From contig CM037830.1 of the NCBI GenBank assembly GCA_021234535.1, positions 18,035,116 through 18,099,115 of the forward strand: a DNA stretch of 64,000 nucleotides, given 5' to 3'. The stretch comes from Stichopus chloronotus (lineage: Eukaryota; Echinodermata; Holothuroidea; Aspidochirotida; Stichopodidae). The notes under the pieces were generated by a model. It did no database searches. It saw nothing but the letters and a program-made list of their open reading frames with translations, and was not told the origin of the DNA. Of this stretch, positions 13,855-24,200 are shown one piece after another (position 1 is the stretch's first letter; the number at the start of each line of letters is the position of its first letter). The position numbers were made by a program, and so were the translations under genes.

Positions 13855-14704
13855 CGACTGAGAACCCCTAAAACCCCCTATATTCCACAATATAAACAGA
13901 TGGGAGAAACCTGAGCTTTGGTTCAAAAACATGACTGGTTCTTGACATAAAAGCCAACAACATATGCTGATATTCGACTTAAGATAAGCCTTCATTCCAT
14001 GACGATCATGTAAGTGAAAACAAATTATATAATCTGCAAAACCTTAATAAAATATTTGCCTTAGCATGGCAGTGAAAGCAATAGCAGCCCAACAATGAAG
14101 GTGGTGTCTTTATCACATATGGCACACCATGACCGTTGTGTAGTACAAAATGAATGCACCATATGTTTCTTTTTCACCATCTCATCAGTTAGCCTACTTT
14201 GACAAAATAAACAAAATCTGTGTGCCTCCTTCCAACTTCCTGCAACATTCTTGGTCCTTCCATATTCTAAAATGTCTCTTGTACCAATGGACAACCGAAG
14301 AGAACTGATCACTGTTCACCTTGGTGCTGTGGTCGACTCCTTCAGCTGTTGCGGGCCTCCTCGCTGCTTTAACCTATCTCAACCAGTGTATTGTATACCT
14401 GCACAAAAACAAAAGAAATGACAAAAGTCCACCAAAGTGACCATGATGCATACAGAAAAATTCAAGTAATTCAACAGAACAAAGTTTGTCATGTACAGGA
14501 TATGGTGGATATTCGTTTAAAGCTGCAAAACATGAATATGCAAAGAAGGGGGCGAAACACCATATCAAGAATAATAACATGAATGTGCAGGGAGAAATAT
14601 AGGAACACCATATCAGGGATAACATGACTCACAAAGTCCGAGGGACAAAATAACCTACAGGGTTTGTATCGCAATTTGCAACCCATGAAAGCACAGTTTG
14701 TGAT

Positions 14705-14758
14705 TCAGTTTCGAGAAAGCTTCAGCAGTAGTTGCAGATTTATACTTCTCCTGGTCTT
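14705..14758 (-). CDS. Candidate terminal exon of the IRAK-like gene (uncertain)
   Basis: The donor at the end of the last certain IRAK exon (15236) is in phase 0. The next acceptor I can support downstream is CTTCGACAG just before 14758; continuing in phase 0 gives 17 residues (KTRRSINLQLLLKLSRN) and a TGA. A nearby AG would instead give a longer tail ending in TAG near 14650. Neither tail matches the IRAK4 C-terminus well, so this exon is tentative. Confidence 0.25.
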   Translation of the reverse strand, partial: KTRRSINLQLLLKLSRN

Positions 14759-15235
14759 CTGTCGAAGAACTTGTAAAATAAACACAAAGTGGCATTGATA
14801 CATGACAGTGAGATGTATGTCCTTTGTACTAGCGCATCTCCTTGCAAATAAGGGATTTCTTAACTGCTTCTGGCACACATTTGAGTAAGTCAAGGTGTTA
14901 ACCTATTCACAACACGATGATTGGTTAAATGTCCACTAAAATCAAAATGGGTTGACGTCTAATTCAGCCATTGATTAATAGGAAAAACTGCTAATCATAT
15001 TTATCGCACCATTTTGTCCCTTCAATTCCTATCTTCTCTGAAGGCCATTCCTCCAATTGTTATGACGGCTTACACCAGTGTTGAGAAGGGTGGTATGTTG
15101 CCATTTGGATTGATATTGCACCATGCACCCACCATCGTGAAAAATCCGGACGTACTTGCATAAAATTATTGATTCCATCTCCTGCTGAAAGCTGGTCTTA
15201 CAGACAAGAAATATATTTTCGTCCTGACGACTCAC

Positions 15236-18200
15236 CTCCTGCATCAACGGTCTATTCTGTTTTCCTTCCAGGCATTGGGTTGCGAGTCTGTACATCAGTC
15301 TGACCTGCCGATCGACGTACGGGCTTGACTTTTTGTCTACCACATCAAGTATGGCATCTTCCACTTCACAGACCTCCTCCAAGTAAGTGATTATGTCCTG
15401 CCCCACCCTCTCCTTATCAAGTACCGGTAACCCTGTGATGATTTCCAACAGCACCTGTATATTAATTGACACAGAAGTTCACATCAGATGAGCACAGCTG
15501 GCATGATTTTCATCACATACAGAGGACACAAAAAAATTCAACCCAGCCAGAACTAAAAGAATCTAACTACCATTTTACTTTTAATGAGCTTCTGTTGTCG
15601 TGCATACATAAAAAGCTGGAAGTCAACAGACTATCCTATCACTTTAGACAAAGAGATACCAGTGACCTTAATAAGATCTGCTGGGTGGTTGAATACAGTT
15701 TACAAAATTTAGCTTGTCTCTTGTTTTTTTTGGTAATGATATGCAATAATTTGATTTGATAGCTTCTTGTGTAAACAGTGATTGACACTGTCTTAGAAGT
15801 GAATGTACTCACAACGCCGAAACTGTACACGTCCGATTTGTAAGAGAATTGTCCTGCTCTGCACTCCGGTGCGAGGTAAATTATCGACATGATTACGACT
15901 GACGTATACTGCGTCGTCTTCTCTCCTTCCAGCTGCCTCACCAGACCAAAGTCAGCTATTTTGGGCACCAGGTTACCATCTATCAGAATATTGGCACTAT
16001 ATTAAAAGAGACAAAGCCTAAGATATAAACAGAGGAGGTTTAACCTGGAGCAACAGCCAACAAGTGGGGTAACATGAAAATGAAGGAACTTGTGTGACCT
16101 ATTGAAAATAGTATTACTTTGATAAAATTCAGGTAAAAATTAAAAAAAACAACATAAAATCAAAATACTAGCAAGTATTCAAATCATATCCCAGCTGGAA
16201 AGATCTGTAATTGCTATGGAAGTCAAATTACAATCTTGATGTTCTGAGACTGGTTTTGACAGCTGCACATTTTTTTTGCAGGCTTTCTTCTCACAAATCT
16301 TGCTCAATAGATGGCCCAGAATAGGGCTGTTTGGAAAACCGGTCTGGATTTGAAAACCAGTGAAAACCGGTTTTGTTTGATTCCAGTTTTTGGAATTTTC
16401 GAGAAACCGAAAACCGGTTACTAGGAAAAAAACGGCGAGTAACCTATCGTGATTTTTGTTCCATTTCAAATTTTTCTTCGATAAGGCATTCCACACTTTT
16501 TAATGGAAAGTTTCTACTTACTGCTGGTGTGTTGAAGGATTTGTCAAAAAACTTGAGTTTTTGTCTAACTTTTGACCAACAGTTGTGCGAATTCTTAACT
16601 CTGTGTGCATATGTAAGTGCATTACGCATATGGTCAGTGTAGATTTGAAAAAACCGGTTTTGATTTAAAAACCGGTTTTCACGGCCGCCAAAACCAGTTT
16701 CCTATTTTCTACTAACCGTCACAGCCTTAGCCCAGAATGGCTCTCCAAGCCGTGTAGTGGCTCAAGACCTATTTAAAAAAATCACACTGCACCAATGTTA
16801 TGAGAGAAGACTCTTGATGGGCTGACAATTTTTGGCTTATAAATGAACCTGGACAGAATTACAATGACTACAGTGCAACTACAATTTGAGATGAATGCTA
16901 TCACAAGTTTGTGTTTCACTTGCACACTCATTCTTTTTATACTTACCTTTGCTTTGGTTTGGTCAACAGGCTGGGAGGATATATCACAAAATATCTCCAC
17001 ATTTTTTACTTCATAAGGATTCCTTAAAATATCTCAGGATATATCAGGTCCTTCCCCAATGTTTCAATTGTCCAGCTAACTTATGAGCTTTGTGAAATTT
17101 TATTTGATAGGTCGTATCAAGATTGTTCTGTCTTCTTATATGCATGTTTCTATTCATCATGTCCTGTCAGATTACAAAAAAAGCCATTAGGGTCAACAAA
17201 TATTTGCAGTCACACCCAAATCAGTTTAAAAACTATTTTGAACTAACAGTTTTAATTTTCCTTACACTGAATTGTGAGAATTTGCCATTTCACATTGTTC
17301 CAAGTGACAAAGGAAAGTTACCTTGTTTCAAATGAGAATTCAAGGAAGCAGTGGCAACATCCGACTTCATTAGTAACTGGGTTGTCTGCTTTTACCTCCA
17401 TCCCTTCCACCCGACCCCATATCCTCCACCATTACATTTTATCTTCTGATATACTGGCACCAATGATAGCATGCAACCAATTTCAAGATTTTTCCATAAC
17501 TTCACGAATTTGAAGTATTCTGCATTAACCAATATATAACTATTCTTGAAACTATGCATCTGACCTCTTACTCAACTGTTTACTTCTCTTCAAGTGTGTC
17601 TTCAAAAGATGCTTGAATGAGGAGGAAGCAGTGCAAGCTAAGTTGTATTAGTTGAGCTCAGTTTACAACCTTGGCAGCAAACATTACAGAAAACAAATCT
17701 CTGCTGCGTATGATATCTTGTCACTGGAACCAACTACAGCTTTTCCTTTCTCTCAAAACAAATATTGTTCACACATACATACACTACAGTACTTGTTGTG
17801 AGGTATAACCTTAACATGGCAAACAAAGTAATTAACCTTTTGATATCTCTGTGAACACATTTCATCTCATGCAAAAAACCGATTCCTCTTGCTGCAGCTG
17901 TTGCTATGGTGACTCTTGACCTCCAGGAAAGGGGCTGTCTGTTGTCCTCGCAGGCCGAGTCTTTGGGCTAAATTTCCTCCGGAGACGTACTCTAGAACGA
18001 GACTCAGGTTATCCCAACAATAGCCATAAATCTTGACCAGGTTCACATGCTGTAGGCTGTCAAAAGAAAGAGATACAGTAAAATAGGAAATTGCCATCTC
18101 CACCGTTACTGAAGACAAAAACAGGTGAATGAAAAAATGACAAAGAGTTCACCAAACTCAAAGGAAAAACACAAAATCCCCACTCAGAACAAAATCACAA

Positions 18201-21200
18201 CATTCGCCGACTGTCGACGTCGCGTCAGTTAGAAACTGACCATCACTAAAGGTTCAGTCATTCCACTGTGAGTTTAATTTTGACTACACCAATGATAAAA
18301 GAAATTTGTCCCAAATTAGGAATGTTGTTCATCTCTGTCAATTTAATCTCATCACGGGTCAGGACCTCCGGTGTCATATCACGTTAAAACCTTCAAATTT
18401 CACCATCTGCGATGCACTTCAGGAATGGCTGAACCTTCATCGGTCCTGAATTCCCTCACTTGATTAGCTTTAGGTCGTTCAAAGATTCTGACTTTTAAAG
18501 TTCACATCTCATGTATTTAAAAATTTGGAGCAGCTTTGGAAAGTGAGACATATACATAAAAGTACAATGAAAGGGAGGTATATTTTCGAACTTAATCCGG
18601 TTAAAATGTTTCACAGCTTGAAATTTGCTGAGAAAAAACATGGAACAAACACATGATCTCCAGGTTTGATGTGCCAAACTTCCAATGGCAACATTTTTCT
18701 TTCTTTTACTTTTTTTGTCAGACTCTCTGCCAAAAAGGTGGGTTGTTAGGTCAGGTGAATGGATCGGATCCATGATTACCTGTGAAGGAGTACATCCATT
18801 CATGAGTGTGCATGTTTTTGAGGAGCAAGGAAATAAAACAAGAGTACCTATCAATGCACACCAGGGTTGGTAAATTTTTTATTCATTCATGATTTAAATC
18901 TAGCAAATTGAGATTAATCAAATACATCACTTTCAAGCATGAGTAATTAAAACATAATCAGCTTGATTTTAATCAAACAATATTGCCTTACAGTATTAAT
19001 GACTATGTTTGGTAACACAACCTACACAACAAACCATCCTGATGCAGTAATCACTCTTTGCCACTTCAAACAAACTTTGGAATTAGGTCTAGCTTCTAAC
19101 TGAAACAGCCACCCTATTAACACCAAGGTAATGTTTAGTGTCACAAGCACACTAAAAGGTGTAAAAGTCTGTCTTCAGTGTTGCACAAACATGCCCCCCC
19201 CCCCTTCCCAGCCACTGGGTTACTTATGCTATTCACGTTTCAAAGAGTATGAAAGCTTTGTTTCACACATAGGCAAAATGAAATCATTGCAAGTAAGATA
19301 CATACATCTGTAATGTGCCTTGGATATGGAGAAATATGCCACGGAGATAATAAGTATAGAGAGACAAAAATGTTTCCTTCAGAGTTAACTTAGAATGCAA
19401 AAGAAAGCATGGATCACAAACAAGTCCAGAACATCTTTAAATATGCAAAGAGAAAATATAATTACTATCTGTGACACCTATAACATAGAGAGCTGCAGAA
19501 AATGTAGACAAGCACTGATGTCAAAGTGAGGAAAATTTCTTGACAGACCAAGCATTTCTGATTCATCAGCAACCCTTAGTTTGTGATACCATCCAACTGC
19601 CATCCCATCCTCTCCACATATTAACTTGAACACATCGAGATCTGCAGAAAATATTGAAAGGGTGGGGGGGCAAAACTCTCAACTGATCTGAGCAGAGAGG
19701 CTTTTTTTACTTTTTCTTCTACTCGTTTTTTTTTACTTTTTTGCTTTTTAACTTTTTTTACCCCAAAAAGAGTTTTGATGCAGTGGCATAACCGGTCTTT
19801 GTAACCAGGTGGGAAAAGGGTGGGGAAAGGGGCGGGGGGAGCTAAACTGAGCAAAAGGTTAAAAGAGGGTGAAATCAGTTATAGCACTAGCTTAGCAGAG
19901 CACCACCATCAGATGGGATGTGCAGTGTACGGAGGGAAATTTTGATAATAATTCCTCTCAGATAGCAGGAATGGCAGGTCCTAATACCTCTGACATTGTG
20001 AAATTCTGGTAAGTATTCTTCAATTTTTTTGAACACAGGTTTGTAAATATACACTTAATCACAAAAGGTTAACATTATTTATTCTTCCAGGTTTCTTTCC
20101 AACATTTTCTTTTTTTTTTTGATCTTACAGGGGAGGCAAGTGCCACTTTTTTTCCCTCTCCTCCCATGCAGACACTCTTGCTTATGCTTTTAGCGACAAG
20201 TTCCATGAAAGAATCTCTCATACAGTCTTACTTCTGTAATGTGTCAGCTTCAGTCTTCATCTGTTGCATGATATTGAAGTTGGGATCAAGATCCTCCTGT
20301 GACAAAAAAGAAAAAAAATGAAGAAAAGAAAATGAAGTCTGATGTAAATACTGATGATGAAGGAAGACTTGTTTTTGTGAACAACAACAAAAAACTGAAA
20401 AAACACCTATTTCAACTTGTTTTCACTTACAAATGTATTATGTTGTCCACTCTGAGTTTATTGGGTGTACTGATATCAATCCTCATAAATTATGCCATCC
20501 TTCTACATTATCCAAATTACACTCAAGGAGTTCCCAGTTCAGCCATCAACATTCGATTAAAAGACTTGAAACTATTTACTGCACACATTAAACAGTACAA
20601 GTGGCATGTATGTACAATATTAGGGATGTCAGAGCATAAATAAAGAATCCCATTGTTACATCTAAAGTGTACCTCAAAGAGAAGAGCAAAGTGTAAGAAG
20701 AGAAACTGCCAGCTCTTTGGATTAAACTAGATCCAGGGAAATCGGATGAGCTTAGTGTACACACAGATCGAGCACTGGTTTTGCCAAAAACGGCATTGTG
20801 TATGATGTTACGCATGGTGTAATTAATTCTGCTTCCTCTCCTACCCCACTCATGTTTTCAGGGATGCACAGTCCTCCCTCACAAAGACACAACTGACGAG
20901 GATCTCTCACTGAATTTACTCCTCTGACGACCAAAAACAATAACCATTAATTAACAGCATCCAATCACTCCCCACTCCTAAATTACCAAGGTTCTGAAAT
21001 GGTCCTAGCACAGATGACAGATCCAATGTTTATTTTGTTATTTTTGAGTCCATTGCATTTTTCTTTTTTTTTAATCACTTGGAAGTCTCAGTTTTGCAAC
21101 CACTGCAGTCTTCACGATGGACTTTCACGTCTGACTCCTCCATGATTCTGCAATCAGTATGACATTTAAAGATGATTGGCCAACCATGTTCAGAGAGACA

Positions 21201-24200
21201 GAGATCAAAAAGATGATTTAAAAAAAGAAAAATACCCAACCCTCCCTCTGTAATATTAAGTCACCAATGAAGAAGTAATATGGAATATAAAAGGAAGGTT
21301 TTATACTCACCTTCACAAGTCTTTTCACAGCACACTTAGTTCCATCTTTGAAAAGTCCAAGGAATACCACTCCGAAAACCCCCTCTTCCTATTTGGCGGC
21401 CTCCGTCTGATAATGAAGTGGCGTTGAAGTTAGCTGTCAGAGCTGCAACTTCACCCACTGTATATTCGCATACTATGAGGAAAAAATAACAAAACAATCA
21501 CAGGATTTGTCATGGAAATTTGTAATTAACATTTATCATTCTGAATTACAAAATGTACCACTAAATAGCAAAATATGTCCATTTCTTTAATGGCAAAAGT
21601 AAACCTTTGTGAAATTTCTTCAGTAAAATCCAGTATTGCGAGATCACAAGAAAAGTGGCATCATGTTTGTGTTGAAATGGAACTGAACACTTCTGTATGA
21701 GGGAGAAGGGGGGGGGGGGAGATTGGCAGGAGTCAGGGCCATTAAAAGTATGGCAGCAGTTGTTCACACATTGAGGCAGCCAACTAAAATATCCGTGTAG
21801 TATTTCAAGGAGTTTAGAACAACTTCATTGTCATTGTAACTATGAAAGTATTTCTACATCTACAGAGTGCAAGTTTAACAAAAGACATTCTTTCAAAGTT
21901 GGAATTCTCAAATATTACATTCATTCTGTTTTTGATATTCTATTGTTACTATGGAAACTGTTTTGATGAACAATTCACCCAATCCATTACATGATATCAT
22001 GCCTTTTGTAAAGCCTCAAGACTATAATTGTATGCCCTAACCTTTCTTCATGTCTCTGACCATGACCTAAACTCGTCAGGTATACCAGGTACGATATACA
22101 CATCTGGAGACACGAATGTGAAATGTAAAAAAAAAAAAAAAATCTCCAGACCTGGTGCACGACCATGACAATACATCCATGTATGCCTCATTTATTGTCA
22201 ATGTTGGGTTAGTCTTTCAGTTGTAGATGACTACGTACACTTGCTTCGAGGGTAAGTAATTGGCATGCACCGTTATGTCCCATTTTCAGCTGTTGAGATC
22301 ACAGTCACAGCTCGCCAGCCAGTTCCACAGTTCTTTAATAAAACATCTACATGATGTCACCCCTCCCCCTGTACTCCTATAATTCAATTACTCCATGAAA
22401 ACATATTTCCTGTCCTAAGCAAATAAATCTGGAATTTACTGCTGACAATAATCTCCGATGTTTTGAGGCCAGTATCTCAATTCATGTAAGCCTTGCCAAC
22501 TAATCGTCGCAGGTTCTTGAAAAACCGGCTAATGGTCTCATAGTAACAGTGATCCTATGAGCGATACAATTAGACTGATTAGCTGCTCAAGTTAAAGTCT
22601 CTTAAAAGAAAACAGTTGTTTTTAATGGGTAAATTCAATGCACCAAAATGTTTGATATCGATGGCCAACAATGAAACTAGGTTTGCCCCGTCACACTGTA
22701 GAGAGTGCAAAGATGTGAAGATATTCATGAATAATCTTACAGTTATTTCAGCAAGCTTAAACTGAATGTAGCTCTTATGCCACAACTAGAGGGCAATTAC
22801 GGATGAAGACAATGTTTGGTAAAAACCTGAAAAGGAAACAAATCAAATTTGAGTAATTACTTTTGCCTTCCTTAAATTCTGGTGCTTCTTCTTGATACCC
22901 TAAGATAAGACAAAAGAAAAGAAAACACCTCAGTTTATGAGATATGCACAGCATAACATATTGCTAAAACTAAAGCAAGTACACATACAAGTTTAAAAGC
23001 ATTTAAGCTTGTATGTGTATATTGCTTAAAAGTTGACTGTTTGATTTAATCCCCCCTAGGGGGATGACTCTGACTGGATATCAAATATTTTATTTTTTGT
23101 AAATAATGGTGTTGACGATTGTGTACGTTAAACATCTAGGTTAACATTCATCGATCTAATTCACAGAAATTGAACAAAAACAGAACGATTATTAAACATA
23201 CAATTGTTTATTTGTCAGACCTCACACTTTCATTTTCATGACCAAGATGGTAGAGAAGGGATCATAGGGTTAATGGGATTATGTACTAGGACATAGTTGT
23301 GTTCTTGGAGATGAGATTCAGTACTGAAAACGTCAAAAGGCTCCCCTAGATGTAATTTATATTGATATAGTGCCTGCTAAACAGGTACTCATCCTGATCA
23401 GTCAATGCTGCTATTATCTAATGAAAGAAATGAAAACAACTTCACAAACAATTACAGTCTTATGTTAATGTTTATCTAAAAGCTTACTTCTGGTTTGTTG
23501 GTCACTGGATCGTACAGCATAATCTGTGGAGCAACAAAAGAAAATTACCATAGCACTGTCAGCAACCTAACAACAATATGGTTGCACTAGTCACAATATA
23601 TATATATATATACCATGATGTAGTTGTCAACTACCTCTGAACTAGTCACAAATCACCCGGTGAGGGGAGATTACTGATGTTTGCCACAAAATGGGCCAAG
23701 ATCAACCTGGACAGTACACCAGACAAAAGCATACAATTGCCCACTCTGTGCTAGATGGTAGGTATGAACGGTAATGCATATGGTTATATGAGATGAAAAC
23801 ATTGCTCCCAAACCAGGAAAGTTGAGAAAAAGTTTGGGAACCTTCATCTCAAAATGGTGTACTAGACCAATCGACATATGTATGCATAAAAAGACATGAA
23901 AATCAGCAAACTGTTCCACCACCTACATTTAACATGAGCATTAAAAATGAAGTGTAGACCTGTGATTCAAAGATTACAAAAATAAAGCAGATTAAAACTT
24001 GACAGAACTTGACATCACTTGACAGGACCATTTTGCCCAAAAGGAAGTATCAGGGCTGAACATTTGACTTTTAATACAACTTGCACAGTGGGTTTAATTA
24101 CCTTCCAGAATTAGCTTGCCCCGATAATGTTTTATCTGTCCTAAAATGTGAAAAGAGCAAGAAAACTCAGATGTTACTGGTAACATGATAAATATTTGCA

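Larger units (their letters stand above)
2059..14704. other. Gene-poor stretch with repeats; possible long 3' UTR at its left end
   Basis: No protein domain or RNA gene is recognisable on either strand; the open frames here are short and lack family resemblance. The first few kilobases could be 3' untranslated sequence of the + strand gene: AATAAA-type signals occur near 4449, 5578 and 5985, but nothing decides which is used. The rest holds simple repeats, one old tandem duplication, dispersed repeats and a possible solo LTR, listed separately. Confidence 0.4.

Noticed and set aside
15029..15235. Continuation of the IRAK-like open frame past 15236
   Set aside because: The frame reads through a clear GAG|GTGAGT donor; homology to the kinase stops there, so the extra residues are intron.
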